Origin: Cryptomeria japonica
Taxonomy: Eukaryota; Streptophyta; Pinopsida; Cupressales; Cupressaceae
NCBI RefSeq assembly: GCF_030272615.1
Contig: NC_081407.1
Coordinates: forward strand, 103,277,897-103,341,896
Length of the DNA stretch: 64,000 nucleotides
Reading direction: 5' to 3'
The notes under the pieces were generated by a model that saw only the letters and a list, made by a program, of their open reading frames with translations, ran no database searches and was not told the DNA's origin. Of the stretch, positions 1 to 13,400 are shown piece by piece. How positions within the stretch are numbered: position 1 is the stretch's first letter; each line of letters starts with the position of its first letter. Both the position numbers and the translations under genes were made by a program.

Positions 1-1238
1 TTGAGGCAGTTTGTAAAGTCTCAAAGGGTCATGTTTCTCTTGATTGAGTATTATGACACCATTTGTGTCAACTTTATCATCAAATAGTCTTGTATTGGTA
101 AGTTTGAGTTGGGTCCTTTGAAGCTCCGCATCAAAATTGAAATATGTTTTGTTCTTACATGTAGCACCATATTCTTAGAAATGTTTATTGCACTTGTATT
201 GTCACAAAAGATAGAAATAGGTTCATCAAACAATATTCCAATGTCCTTCAAAGTTTGTTTCATCCATAACACTTATGTACAACAAGTAGGGGTAGCAATA
301 TACTCAGCTTAAGTGGTAGATAGAGATACTGAATCCTGTTTCTTACTTGACCAAGCAACCAAACGTGGTCCAAGGAAAAATGCACCTCCACTAGTACTTT
401 TCCTATCTTCCACACAACCAGCCCAATCTGCATTTGTGTAGGCAATCAAGGTGAAATTAGATCTTTTAGGGTACCATAGACCATAGTCTTATGTCCCTTT
501 CAGGTATCTGAAAACTCCTTTCACAACAACATGTTTCTCTCTAGGGTCTTGCTGAAATCTATCCACAAGACATATTGCATGCATGATATCTGGTCTAGTA
601 GCAGTTAGATATAATAAACCTCCAATCAATGATCTATATATGCTATGATCAGTCTTCGGTGATTCAAAATCTTTTCTCAACTTACAACCAGTAGCCATAG
701 TAGTACATACAAGTTTAGAATTTTCCATTCCAAACTTCTTCAACATTTCATTAACATACTTAGATTATGAAATAAATATACCATCATTTTTCTGATTAAC
801 TTGTAAGGCAAGAAAAAAATTCATCTCCCCAATCATAGACATTTCAAACTCTTCTTGCATCTCATTAGAAAACTTCTTACACATATCATCATTTCCTCCA
901 AATATTATATCATTCACATAAACAACTACAATCAAGATGTCATTTTCTACAACCTTAAAATAGAGATTGTTGTTTGTAGTAACCTTTTGAAATCCTTGCT
1001 TCAACAAATACCTATCAAGCCTTGCATACCAAGCTCTTGGAGCTTTCTTTGGTCCATAGAATGCCTTATTTATTTTGTAGACCATATCCAGAGTATTTGA
1101 TAGATTGAATCCTTCTAGTTGTTCAATGTATATTTCCTCTTTTAGTTCTCCATTCAGAAAAATAGACTTCACATCCATTTGATAGACCTTGAAATCCTTA
1201 TGTGCTACAAAAGCCAAAATTTTTTTGATAGCTTCCAT
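1..1238 (-). pseudogene. copia reverse transcriptase-RNase H (broken)
   Basis: The RT palm begins with KVYQMDVKSIFLNGEL, followed by a KAPRAWY motif, as in copia RT. The catalytic motif that is normally [YF]VDD reads YVNDIIFGGN near 920-890, so one catalytic aspartate is Asn. A TAA splits the frame at 765-767, after which SKYVNEMLKKFGMENSK continues in the same frame. RNase H (about 445 to 51) has YTNADWAG where YTDADW is usual, then DRKSTSGGAFFLG, a stop before AEYIA, and a second stop before VLWMKQTL. The tail IFCDNTSAINISKN is typical copia RNase H. A functional enzyme is not expected. Confidence 0.9.
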
Positions 1239-1539
1239 TATTTCTACAAGAGCGTAAGTCTCCTCAAAATATATTCCTTCTACCTATGAGTAGCCTTTAC
1301 ATACAAGTCTTGCTTTGTTTCTCACCATGTGACTATCCTCATCCCTTTTTTTTTCTGAAATACCCATTTAGTTCCTATCACATTCTTGTCAGTCGGTGTA
1401 GGGACAAGTTCCCAAGTCAAATTCTTCTAAATGTGTTCTGATTCTTCTTGCATATCTTTCATCCAATACTCTGATCATTGCAAGTATCCTTCACTATTTT
1501 CAGTTTTGTTTGTGAAATTAAGCATAAATTCACTTGTTC

Positions 1540-1947
1540 TTAAATAGCTTTACTTCTAGTGATAACACATTTGTTCTTGAATTCAATAACCTGCTTCTCT
1601 GAGTGATTCTTATGCACATATCTAGGAGTCTTAGGAGAAATTTTCAGAGCATCTTCTTTATCATCATGCACCTCTATTTCTTCAACCTTTTCTTCCTCTG
1701 GTTTTCTGGTAGACTCATCATATTCATATCCTATTTTTGTAACTGTACTTTTTGAAGTGTCTTTATCAACTTTCACATTTGTTCTTTCAACAATTCTTCT
1801 CAGTCTTTTGTTATAACATCTGTAAGCTTTTCTTTTAGTGGAATAGCCATGAAAAATTCTTTCATTAGCTCTTGTGTCAAACTTTCCTAAATTTTCTTCA
1901 CCTCTCCTAATATAGAATTTTCTTCCAAACACTCTGAAATATTTCAC
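1540..1947 (-). pseudogene. copia integrase C-terminal / linker region
   Basis: This reads MKYFRVFGRKFYIRR, then FHGYSTKRKAYRCYNKR. These match the post-catalytic copia integrase block in which a conserved 'FG..C/FY..' segment and a 'GYS..SKAYR.YN' segment follow the catalytic core. An acidic, lysine-rich linker follows, as seen between IN and RT in copia polyproteins. The frame is separate from the integrase core upstream (2071-2553), which indicates a frameshift or stop between 1950 and 2070. Confidence 0.75.
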
Positions 1948-2070
1948 TAATGGATTCCTTTCATACCAAAGTCCATAAGATGTCTCCCCATGATTTCTTC
2001 TAATTTATACTCTATTAAGAGTGTATATTGCATTGAGTATTGATTCTTTTCAATAGATTTTTGACAAACA

Positions 2071-2553
2071 CTATTCATTCATCATTGTTCTAGTAGCCAC
2101 TTGAAGTGTTTTGTTCATTCTTTCAACTTCACCATTTTGTTGAGGTGTCCTAGGAGAAGACAAGTGTCTTCTTATCCCATGATTCTGACAAAATTTATTG
2201 AACTCATCAAAAGTAAACTCTCCACCTCTCCCAAATCTCAAGCATTTGATTCTTCTATCTATCTCATTCTCAACCATGACCTTGAATTTCTTAATTTTTT
2301 CTAGAGATTCAGATTTTTTTCTTAAGAAAGTAACCCAAGTCATTCTAAAGTAATCATCAATGAAGAGCATGGAATACCTGTCACCTTTTTGACTTCTAGT
2401 TCTAGTCAGTCCATAAAGATCAGTGTGCACTAATTCCAACATTCCATTAGAAGATTGATCTTTAACATTGAACGTTCTCCTTGTTTGTTTTCCAACTTGA
2501 AATTCATTGCAAATAGTATTAATAGGTTTTATGATCTTTGGTAAATCTCTCAC
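2071..2553 (-). pseudogene. copia integrase core (catalytically damaged)
   Basis: The rve-type core is clear: ELVHTDLYGL carries the first catalytic Asp, LFIDDYFRMTWV follows, and PRTPQQNGEVERMNKTL carries the catalytic Glu. The second catalytic Asp lies in a motif usually written RSD.GGEF. Here it is RFGRGGEF, so the Asp is gone. Upstream there are remnants of the zinc-binding and pre-integrase region. The protein cannot have strand-transfer activity as it stands. Confidence 0.88.
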
Positions 2554-2748
2554 AGCTTGAATTCAATTGTTCCTTACTAGATTATCAAAGTTAATGTGAC
2601 ACATCCTATGATGACATAATCAACTTTTAGTGATATGCACCATGAAACAATATCCACCAACACTCTTCAACTAATATACATTTCCATCTATCCTATTTAT
2701 AACTACAATCAAAGTTTCAAACTTTTTTCTAATATCACATCCATCATC

Positions 2749-2964
2749 CTAAAAAACAAGATTATATCCATTTCCACACATTTTACCAACACTCAAAAGA
2801 TTATGATTCAAGCCTTTAACATAGAAAACATTGTCAATATTATGTATCCCATCAAAGCTAATTGAACCAATTCCAACTATCCTAGTTGTCCGATCATCTC
2901 CAAATCCAACAACTCTTCCATCAAATTTCTCAAGCTTTACAAACTTACTCTTATCACCAGTCAT
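2749..2964 (-). pseudogene. copia pre-integrase (GAG_pre-integrs-like) fragment
   Basis: The segment VVGFGDDRTTRIVGIGSISF followed by NVFYVKGLNHNLLSVGKMC is the standard copia stretch between protease and integrase (the 'V.GL..NLLSV..L' motif). An aspartic-protease active-site motif is not clear upstream because several frame breaks fall between 2970 and 3150. Confidence 0.75.
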
Positions 2965-3149
2965 ATGATTTGAAAATCCACTATCAATAATCTATTCATC
3001 CTTATCTCTTCTAGCATGAAAATCAAATACAACAATACCTTATGTGTTAGCAATATCTTTCAAAGATTTTTCTATCCCAACTATAGCAAGCTTAGAAGAA
3101 CAAGAATCTTCCTTTAGATCCAAAAGAAAACATTCAATTTATTCTTCAT

Positions 3150-3960
3150 AATCAGATTTGAATCATTAGACATATTAGCATCTTCTTTAACATAATAAGA
3201 CCTCTTATTAAATTTTCCTTTGAATTCTTTATTCCTTTGATTTCCAATTTTGTCAAGAGATCTAGAAGCATAATGACCAATCTTTCCATAATTGAAACAT
3301 TTAAAGGGTATTTTACCTTTGTACTTTCAGATTCCTTTCTTCATCCTTCTCACAAAGTTTTCCTAAAACTCATCAAAGTTTTCTTCATCAAATTCCTCAT
3401 CTCTTGTTGATCTAGTAGCCTTTAATGTTGTTTCTATTCTCACTCTAGTAGTACCAAATTCTCTCATCTCAAAAGCAATAAAAGAGTCATAGACTTGTAT
3501 TCTCTAGTGTACTTATTCTTATTATGTGATTCTTCTATTGCAGAAACTTTAGAGCTATAAGGTTTAGTAAGAGTTCTAAGTACCTTCTTCATAACTTTAT
3601 CTTTCGGTAAGTCACCTCCAAGTCCTCTGATCTCATTTACAACATCATCTATCTTCTGTAGGTAGCTATTTATATTGTCTTCTTCCATCTACATGCATTC
3701 ATACTTAATTGTAGCATTCTGAAACTTACCTTCTTTAACAATATCATCTCCTTCACAAGTATTTTTTATTTTATCCCAAACTTCATAAGAAGATCCCAAA
3801 GATACAACCTTTGTCAATTCTAATTTAGAAAGAGCACTAAAGATAGCATACCTTTCCTTTTCATTGTCTTCAATATCCTTGATCTCATTCGAAGTGTTCA
3901 CCCCAGTCTATGGTTTAACATACTTCCTAGTAACAGACTTCCATACTTCATAGCCACGAG
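3150..3960 (-). pseudogene. copia gag fragments
   Basis: Two open pieces (about 3901-3689 and 3688-3464) are separated only by an in-frame stop. They show the gag pattern 'WDKIKNTCEGDD..KEGKFQNATIKYE' then 'INSYLQKIDDVVNEIRGLGG', and LRTLTKPYSSKVSAIEE, typical of the plant UBN2/retrotran_gag family. Further down, near 3290, a zinc knuckle is recognisable but damaged (CFNYGKIGHYAS, where the second Cys is Tyr). Confidence 0.75.
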
Positions 3961-4099
3961 AAATCAGTTAACCTTGCATCTTCACTTTCTAGAAAGCATA
4001 GTCAAATCCATGAAACATGGGGATTGTTAATTTGTGCACCATCAGGATCTCCTCAAGCAGTTAAGCTCTTCTCCAAGGAACCAAAGCTTTGATACAGAT

Positions 4100-4520
4100 T
4101 GTTGAATATACCAATGCACAAGACAACTGATAGGGGGGTGAATCAATTTTATAAAATCTTAAACTTAATTCCCAAATTAGGTTTGCAACAACTTAAATTT
4201 AATACATAATCTACAAAGAGAAATGAACATGAAAAATCAAACACACCATGCATAATGAGACACCAGATTTTACGTGGAAAACCCTATTAGGGGAAAAACT
4301 AGAGAGAAGCTATTCTCAAGAAATAAACGCTTGTCAAGGTGACATTGATTAAGGTAATTTTTAGAAAGAAAGGGTCACTGCCAGAGGGCTCATTGCCTGA
4401 GAGAAAGAAAGAAGAGTCTCACTATTGAAGGTCTCACTACCAAAATGAAGAAGAATAAAAGAGAAAGAATCCACCACAAATGCACTTCTGCAACCACAAG
4501 ATTTGTAGATAACTTTGGCT
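4100..4520 (-). repeat. LTR (inner part) of the minus-strand copia element; outer end not located
   Basis: The LTR boundary is set at TGTTGAATATACC (4100) because it abuts the primer site and gives the expected terminal dinucleotide. The C-run near 4133 and the GTGGAAAACCC...GGGGAAAAAC block at 4275-4308 match, on the opposite strand, motifs found near the 3' ends of the three other LTRs here (G/TGGTTTTTCCC...GGGTTTCC and GATTCACCCCCC). I could not find a second LTR copy or a target duplication, so the outer edge, somewhere between about 4.5 and 5.3 kb, is open. Confidence 0.6.
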
Positions 4521-5400
4521 CACTTCTTTTGATATCTAACACATGAAAGCTCACACAACTCAACTCTTTTCACCAAACCAACACCAACTATCAAAATGTC
4601 GGGAAGATATATCCTCTTTCACACACCTTCATCACATCTCACTTTATTTTACCCATACACACACACTCTCACAAACTCACACACACACGCACACATCATT
4701 TGCAATGCCCAAGACTCAATATATATATCATCTTCTCACATGAAAATTCTCCCAAGCTCGGCTAAGCAACTTAACCATTCACAATTCAAATTAAGTTGGC
4801 ACTAAATATTATATGGTGGAGAAGAATGTAAAGTGAACCACAACACATATTTTAATTAGGACCAAAAGAATCATCAAACACATTATACAAAGGTACATAA
4901 TCATTGGAGCAACAAAGTAGAGTGTAAACACCCAAGGTTGGCCAAACCTAAATTAAACACCATTAAACTTGAAAAGAATACTTCTGAAGCCCAAGAACAT
5001 GTGCCAACTGAATAAAATGAAACTAAGGACATTATCATCCCAACTCCAAAAATGCAATGCTAGAAATTTTAATACGAAGAAATGTGGAGCATGCATTTCA
5101 CATGAAAAATATTGTCAAACACTATCAATCATACTAGTAAACACAGCTTCCTCATCATAGAAATCCAAAGAACCAAGTATAGAATATAACATCTCCAAAC
5201 ATAGCTTAGAAACATGTCCAAACTACAAGAATAGATATGCAACATAGAATATATATGGAGCAAACTACTCAACACAATTGCACAAAAAACTCAATAACAG
5301 TTACACCAAGTAGTCACTAATGACAACCAAATATTTTTTATATCAAGACCAAAGCATGTTGACATCAATGATAACACATAATTTCAGCTCATTCTCATTA
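4521..5400. other. Non-coding spacer or LTR remainder
   Basis: AT-rich sequence with no convincing coding frame. It holds a short CA-rich stretch (about 4655-4700). It may still be part of the LTR that begins at 4100. No terminal repeat or target duplication could be identified. Confidence 0.4.
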
Positions 5401-5756
5401 AACTTGCAACAAAGGGGGGATGGGTGAGATACCTAGATGCCTATAGAGAAAGGGGTGAGATAGATAGAAGGGGATAGAGAGAGTTGGGTAAAGAGACATG
5501 GGTGAGAGGTTGACAGGTGGAGAGGGAGGAATGTAAAAAACTAGAGAGGGGAGAGAGAGGGTGGGAGGGAGAGGTGATGACCTGGACAATGGATAGAGAG
5601 AACAAGATAGGGAGATATAATAAGAGAGAGTGAGGGAGGGAGATAAATATGGCAATAAGGAGGGAGGGGGATTTGGAGAGGGAGAGACCTAGAGAGGGGA
5701 GAGAGAGGTGAGAGGGAGGTAGAGGGGGGAGAGGGAGAGATATATAGTAATATCAA

Positions 5757-5840
5757 CACAAGCAATACCCTAAACACTATGCCATCAATCTTATACCCTA
5801 AACTATATACCAATACCCTCAAAACTAAACCCTATACAAG
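5757..5840. repeat. Degenerate telomere-like block
   Basis: Several TACCCTAAAC and ACTAAACCCTATAC words resemble the plant telomere unit CCCTAAA with insertions. A sister block at about 6640-6745 occupies the same place in the next ~915-bp unit. Confidence 0.6.
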
Positions 5841-5859
5841 AGAAGAAGAGGTGATGACC

Positions 5860-5963
<104 letters not shown>

Positions 5964-5999
5964 GACAAGGAGTGACTAAGAGACCTAGATAGGAGATAG

Positions 6000-6069
<70 letters not shown>

Positions 6070-6130
6070 CTAAGGAGGGAGGGATGGAGAGGTAGACAAG
6101 GAGTGACTAAGAGACCTAGATAGGAGATAG

Positions 6131-6235
<105 letters not shown>

Positions 6236-7540
6236 GAAATTGAGAGAGAGATGTTCACAAAGAGAGAAATAAGGGTAAGGAGGGAGCGAGAGAGGTGGAG
6301 AGGGAGGCCAAGAACTAGAGAGGGGGAGATATAGAGGTGAGAGACCTAGAGCTTAGGGAGATAGAAGTGAGAAATCTAGGGGAGATATAGGTGAGAGAGG
6401 TAGGCATGGAGAGAGAGTTGGGAATTGAGATAGGGGGAAAGAAGTGAGAGATAAAGTGAGAGGGCGGGGGAGACCTAGGGAGAGAGAGGTGATGACTTGG
6501 ACAATAGAGAGAGATAGAATAAGAGACTGAAATTTAATAAGAAAGACTGGAGGAGAGATAGATATGGAGGTAAGGAGGGAGGGGGAGATGGTGAGGGGAG
6601 AGGAACATGGATAGATAGAGGTAAGTATCAATACAAGAAATTCCCTCAACCCTATGTACCCTAAACCATATACCATAAATGTTATACCCTATACCCTCAA
6701 CCCTTTACTCTAAACCCTATATCATACACCCTATTACCTAAACCTTATACAATGGATGCAAAGGTGATGACCTAGATAGAGGAGGGATATAGAAGAGGAG
6801 AGAGAGAAGAAAAAAGACAAAGATAAGGCTAAGGAGGGAGAGAGGGAGAGGGAAATAAGGAGTTATTAAGAGAAATAGAGAGGAGAGACATAGAGAGGTG
6901 AGGTAGAAAGAGAGAAGAAAATGATATAGATTTGACAAAGAGTGAAAGAGGAGTAAGGAGGAAAGCAGAGAGGTGCAGAGGGTGGGAAAGAACTAGAGAG
7001 CGAGGAGATATATAGATGTGAGAGACCTAAAGCCTAGGGAGAGATGGGTGAGAGACCTAGGGGGAGAGATAGAGGTGAGGAATATAAAAGGGGAGAGAGA
7101 GGTGGGCAATGAGATAGGGAGGGAGAAACCTAGGAATTGTGAAAGAGAGGGTAGGAGGGAGACGTAGTGATCGAGAGAATAGAGAGAGATGAGAGAAACA
7201 ATGAGGGAGAGAGAATAAGAGAGATGGATGGAGGTAGGGATAGAGATAGGGGTAAGAAAGGAAGGCAAGCTAGAGAGTGAGAGAGGGTTAGCGAGAACTA
7301 GAGAAATAGAGGTATAAAGCGAGTGAGGGGGAGGTGTGTAAAGAGAGAGAGGAAACATACAGTAGAGAGTGAAGGTTGAGAAAGAGGTATAGAGTTAGGG
7401 TTATATCTTGGAGAGGAGAGTGATATAGAGATGTAGAAAGGGGAAAAAGTAAGAATGATATAGAGAGATAGGTATAGAGTTTAGGGGAGATAAAGAGAAT
7501 GAGATAGACGAAGAAAGAGAATGCTTATAGAAGCCTATTG

Positions 7541-8120
7541 ATTATTGAAACTTGACTAAGTCTAAAATTTTATAATATTTTCAAAAACCTAGAGTCTACA
7601 TTATAACTCCTAGAGATTTGAAACACTCTCACACATCCTACCATATATACATGGAATATAACTTGAAGTATAAGAAAGGTAATGTTATATTTCATGTATA
7701 TATTCTTGTTGGGAGGTTGAATCTAACTTGAAGACAAAGGTGGAGAGCTAGAAACAATTCTATTTCTTCAAAATAATTAATCTAAGTGGGATAGACAAAG
7801 AGAGAGAAAGGGAAAGAGAATTGATCCAATGGAGACCATTTGGCTCTAGCATTATAAAAATGTATTTTCATTTGATGAGCCCCAAATTTGGTTCTCTCCA
7901 AATGTTTTTGAATTGACCAAGCCTAAGGCTTGGTCATTCCGCTTCATTTGTTGCTCTCCACATGCTCATTTGGGGACCAAAAAAAGTCATCTTAATTGTG
8001 TCACATCATGGATCATATACCCATTGTAAATTTATAAGAATGGATTGTGATAACAAGATTTTTTCAATAGTTGATAAATTATATCAAGTTTCCACAATCC
8101 ATTGAAGCTGTTAGTTCCAG
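7541..8120. other. No recognised feature
   Basis: AT-rich unique-looking sequence. No coding frame, terminal repeat or RNA gene was seen. Confidence 0.4.
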
Positions 8121-8288
8121 TTTTTGGATTTGATTGTGTAGTGCTTTTTTTATCATCAATGCTTTGGATCATACTAAATGATCCTTCTCCTTTAGCACTT
8201 GTCACTTTAATGATGGATCATAGATTGTGATCTTTAACATTGATGATAAAAAAGCACTACACAATCAAATCCAAAAACCAAAATTAAC
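8111..8288. repeat. Foldback (inverted repeat) element, ~41-bp arms
   Basis: Left arm 8121-8161 and right arm 8240-8280 are reverse complements apart from one T in the T-run (7 versus 6). They start from TTTTTGGATTTGATTGTGTA and enclose a ~78-bp loop. The pairing extends weakly outwards (GTTAGTT against AATTAAC). There is no coding content. It could be a small MITE or a hairpin-forming remnant. Confidence 0.8.
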
Positions 8289-8406
8289 AAATTGATGGTT
8301 GATAGTCAAAATAATTGAGTTGGTAGTCAATATGATATAATGGCATGAGTGAATGATGTTGTACATATAATTATGATACTTTATTAAATATTTTAAAATT
8401 TATTAG

Positions 8407-9596
8407 TGTAGTATCATAAAATTGCACCTCTTGCAATTTTAACCACATTTGAAGTCCTCACTTTGGCGACAACATCCTCATTTCTGACCAGGACCTCTTT
8501 TTGCATGTTCACCCCATTGATCCCTTCCTGTTTGAGCCCTGAGATAGCCTTAGGATCCTATTCGGGCCCCAAGATAGGGCAGGACAGGGGTGTGATGCCC
8601 TTGTCCCCCTTGGACAGGGGCATGACATCCCTATCCCACCCTCTTAGGGTGGCCCCAAGATAGGTCCCTCCGACCCTATCTGCACTTCGGGATCCCAAAT
8701 CTCCCTGATGTCAGTCTTTGGTGAGATGAATTAATCTTTTGAGGCATGTATAAAAGGGAGTTGGTTTTCTCATTTTCAAGGGGGGTGAAATTCAGATGAA
8801 GGGATCATAAGAAAGCATAGGCGAAAATATACATGATCGAGCATTCAAGTATTCAAGTCTTCTTCATTCATCCATGGGAGTAATATTAAAACATTCATTG
8901 GCAAGAATGTGTGTGTGTTAGGGTTTTGTCATGTTACATGCCATTTCATGCAACACTTGTGATTACATTCAAGAAGTAAAGCAATCATCATCAACAAGTT
9001 GCAGATCTACAAGGTATACATTTTCCATTGTTTACATTCAATCATTTGCAATTACTTTCTTTCAAGGTTGATTCCTCAATCAGGGTTTGACTAAGGAAAA
9101 CCCCTATCCACAACCCTTCTCCCTCTCTTTTTTGTGTGTAGGTTGTAGATGTGCAAGTGTAATTATGGGTTTGGGCTTCATTTATAGAGACGAAAGAACC
9201 CTTTTTGTTTCGCGGATTTTGTGGAGGACCATGTACACTATCGCCACGGTCCTGAAGATTTTTCTCCAAATTTGCAGGGCAGATCCGTATTATTCCAATT
9301 AGCTCATATCCGAAGTTACAATGCGATCCCGAACCAGTAGCTTCTCATTTCACCCAATCTCTCTCTTTGTTCAACATAGTCAACAAGTCAACTTTCCTAT
9401 TTAAAAAAGAGGGTAAAACACACTTCAACCCTTGCAATCCACTTGGAATTCACATCCTTATTTCCCTTGGATTTGGATATAGTGGATTCAAGCCCCTCTT
9501 TTGAATGTAAAGTTTCCCCCAAGTGAAAATCATCCTAGTGATTTCCTTTCTCTCTACTGGGTGCAGAATCACTAGGGTTCAATTTTCCACTCTACC
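8407..9596 (+). repeat. Probable solo LTR or LTR fragment (Ty3-like); right end uncertain
   Basis: It opens with TGTAGTATCATAAAATTGCA, which resembles the LTR start I associate with conifer Ty3 elements. A TATA box (GTATAAAAGG) sits at about 8748-8757, roughly where an LTR promoter would be. A typical 'GGTTGATTCCTCAATCAGGG TTTGACTAAGG'-type leader follows near 9065-9095. No gag-pol follows on either side. The end at about 9596 (CCACTCTACC) is a guess, and I found no matching target duplication. Confidence 0.5.
8748..8757 (+). promoter_or_regulatory. TATA-like box in the putative LTR
   Basis: GTATAAAAGG lies about 340 bp into the putative LTR, in an otherwise GC-richer stretch. Confidence 0.4.
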
Positions 9597-12500
9597 GTTA
9601 AATAAAACAATATGTGCCCTTTTTCATTATGCATGTAGTGAAAAATAATTGAATTTTGAGGCCCTCTCTTCTTGTACATTTTTCCAATTATTATATGCAC
9701 TACCAAAATTATATTATACATTGAGACCATATACAAGGAGTTTAATGTTTGGGTTAAGGACATCTTCCATCTCTAAATAAAACATGATCATGTGTCTCTG
9801 TCACTTGTACAAGTATGTATAGTTGTGTAATACATATTTATGTGGCTATAATGTAGTATAATAAGATGTTTGAATATTTGGGTCATCTTAGTTTTACTAG
9901 GAGACGAAGATATAGTTGTGACATCCCACATTCTCAAATCTTTACCAAGTTATATTGATATTGATCTTAAGTTGGTTGTTAGTCATCAAGTGCTAGTTCT
10001 CCCTATGTGATTCAATTGCAAACCTCACCTATGAAAGATAGAGTCCTAACTATTGTAGGTGTTTCATGAAGGAACCCAATAAGGCTATATGGTTAGTATA
10101 AAAGTGTTTGCAATATGCCATTTTCCCATCTTGGTCTTGCATCAACATGTATCTTACTAGAATTATACCTTATGGTATAATTATATTTATTTATTTCAAT
10201 TAATATTGACTATATGATTTTGATACTATACTAAGATCTAATGTTATCATTAATAGATATGATGGTGTTTTTTGATAATATGTTGGTAACCAATTGTTGT
10301 TGCATATTCACAAGTTCTTCAATTTCACTAACTTGGAACTAAGATTGGTAGGAGGAAGTATCTATTCTTTCCATTATCATATAATCATTTCATGGTTGTA
10401 AGACAAAATGGATCATTTAGATTTATATAATTTAATTCTATCAATGTAGTTATAATTGATGTTAATAAAATAAAATTTTAAAATCATGTATTTGATTTTA
10501 TATTAAAAATACAAATTTATTTGCCTAATTTCTTTACATTGTTATATATAATGTGTGTGAACATCATAGTTGATGCATTTAGATCTTAACATGTTGAATG
10601 AATCTACATAGTGTACTATGGTAAAAGCACAAAATTGTGTCATGTTTCAGGCCAACTTATCAGCATGAGAGAATTTATGTAATTCTAACTGAAAAATATT
10701 TTTTGTCAAACATATGGTCTATGAAGATTCATTATAGCTATCTTATATATGGGCCACAAATTTTTGAACTGGAATTGTCTACTAAATGTATATTTTATAC
10801 CACTTTGGGTCTACTCTTACTCTTGTAAATAATATTTTTTTTGAAATGTAAAAATACCCTTTTATAGATCTATAAGTGAATTTTTCAAAACATATATCTT
10901 TTAATATTTCAATTATTTTTAATATTTAATATTTTATTTTTATTAAAAGTAGGTCATCAACACTAAAATATAAGGCTGATTATCTTGTAAATGAAACAGA
11001 CTAAAAATTATTTAAATTTTTTGAAAAAAATAAATGCACTAAAGAAAAGAATCTATGTCAAGATGATATATATTTTTTCTAATTTGGATAAATAATTTAA
11101 AAAAAAGGTGACGCCAAATGGAAAGAGTTATATTTCAGCACACACAACTTTTCAAATTTATTGAAAAATATATATACATAAAAAATAGGTAAAAATATAT
11201 TTTTGCACTAAAGTTTCAAGTTATCAATATACACAAAAAAAAAATTGAAGAAAAAAAGGTAAAATTTAGTATATAAAGTGTGATGCCTTGCGTATCTTCA
11301 ATTTCAGTATTTTATCAGCAACTAAATTATAATGTTTGCTTTATAAGAAAGTATATTTTAAAAAAAATTAATTTTTAAAAAAAAAAATAGAAAACATAAA
11401 ATACACATTTCATTAGTTTACATCATTTCAAAATTCAAAACATATATTTTACTATCTATTGATTTAATTTAGAAAGTTGAATCAACATTGGTAATTTCCT
11501 TTATAAAAGTGTGACACATCTTTGTGCTTTAACCAACAGTCTAAACTATCCAAATTAGAAAATAAGAAAGGAGTGGATTTACTTAGTAAAAATCACAACT
11601 TAAGGTTAGATTGCAACCTTAGAGCTCCCACTTATTCCTATAAGTTCATTAAAAAAAAGGGTCAAAATTCAAAAATTGGAGCAATGAGGGTGAATGAAAA
11701 AAGTTTCAATAGATTGGAAAATCTTCCACATGTAGTGTTCAAACAACTTTTTTAACTTGTAACCTTGTCTCTTGTCAAAACAATTGATACATCCATAGGT
11801 TGGCCACATTATTTTAGCACTATTTATTTTTGTAACTATCATTAAACACCCGGATGTAGTATGTGTAGGTGTATAGCATTTAAACATAAAATTCAAATTT
11901 GATTGCTAATAATGTGATTAAAGTTGAGAATGTCAATAGTAGCACCTCCCCATAAAATTATAAATATATTGATCAATCCATTCCCTGTGTATCAACATGA
12001 TGAATCTCAACAAGTGACAATTGATAATGAGGATCCTTACATTGCTAGTAATAATGAGTATTTTAATTTTGTTGAAAAAATTAAGGCTATACCAAGGTCT
12101 TCAAACATCAATATTATACACCAAGATATCAAGCATGATAAAGATCGATAAAAAATTTGCATGAAAGTGATTAATAATAGCTTACCATGTGGTTGAATGA
12201 TGTTTGACTTAAAAGATCCAATGAACATTACAATATAAACAAGGTGTCTAAAGAAAATAAAAGTGAGACAAAGAGCATTACAATGTTAGAAATCACACTT
12301 ACTTTATAGCATCCACTTTACTTTTTTGTAGTCACTTTGGTGTTTATCTATTTAGTTGTGTTGTAGAACCATTTGACATGATTTCTATCATTTTCCTAAT
12401 CACAAATAGATAAACGTGGAGACCTAGCATTAGGAACCCATCTTAAATAACTCGTCAAACTTTGAACATTTGAATCGCCAAGGTAGTAGCATTTGTTGAG

Positions 12501-13400
12501 CACTAGTGTTTAGTCACCAATATTGGGTGGACATGTGTTTGTGTTTAAATTTTTAAAAATGGCTTAAATTATCAATTATTCATGCCTTAACCGTTACTAC
12601 ATTTGTAATGGTCTTCTTGTTTGAAACTCAAGTTAGACCTCGCTTACCTCCATTTGCTAGGTTAGAATAAATGCATCATTACAAATCACTACAATTATCT
12701 TCAATACCTAGTTGATCAATAGGAAATCCATTAAAAATGTAGGATGACAAGTATAACTTTTTAAGACTAAAGATTTGAGAGCTTATACCATCTTTAAAAC
12801 CACAATTTTCCTAATCCTCTTCTGACATCCATTCTACCATTCTTTGGTCTTTTCACTTCCCTTTAGTTTATTAGTTTCCTCTTCTTTGAATTAAAGCCAC
12901 ACCTCAAAACCCTTTTCCATAGAATTCCCTATTTAGATCTGAACTCTTTTTTCCTATCATTTCCCTCTCCATGGTTTCTTTTATGTGATCTTCATCTCTT
13001 TTTTCCCTCCATCACTTGCACACACCACTATTGCATAGTTTTCCCTCTTAGGATTTGTGTTGTAGATAGTTAAATCTCTATACACGTGACTATTATCACT
13101 ATCACTAGGTTACATACATTGAGGTCGTTATCAAAGTTAAAAGAAATCATTTTAGATGATTGATTAAGAAAAACTCCTAAATAAAACACAACTATTCACT
13201 TCCCCTAAACTTCATCTCAAGGTATCTTAAGTTCATACTATCATATTACAAGCAAAAGAACTATCAAATATCCTTGATGTTGGTGCCCATGTTTGTTGAT
13301 ACAATACAAATGACTATAAATATAACTACATATAACTATCAAACGTAAACGTGTGTGTATATATATAACCACATTTACACGCTGAATTTATTCATAGAGA
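9597..13400. other. Long AT-rich region with no recognised gene
   Basis: The open frames here are short, AT-biased and without recognisable motifs. Poly-A/T runs are frequent, especially 10.8-11.4 kb. I see no LTR pair, tRNA or microsatellite of note. Confidence 0.5.

Larger units (their letters stand above)
1..4100 (-). mobile_element. Decayed Ty1/copia LTR retrotransposon (internal region), minus strand
   Basis: Reading down the minus strand from 4.1 kb gives the copia order: degenerate primer site, gag, protease/pre-integrase, integrase, RT, RNase H. The first RNase H residues are present by about 445 and the domain runs to the window edge, so the 3' LTR lies outside. Every domain carries stops or frameshifts, and catalytic residues are lost in integrase, RT and RNase H, so this is an old dead copy. 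The primer site, at about 4085-4097 on the minus strand, is a variant of the usual TGGTATCAGAGC (it reads TGTATCAAAGC). Confidence 0.9.

Noticed and set aside
5757-5840. True telomere
   Set aside because: Words are degenerate, few and embedded in GA satellite with sequence on both sides. Interstitial telomere-like repeat is the better call.
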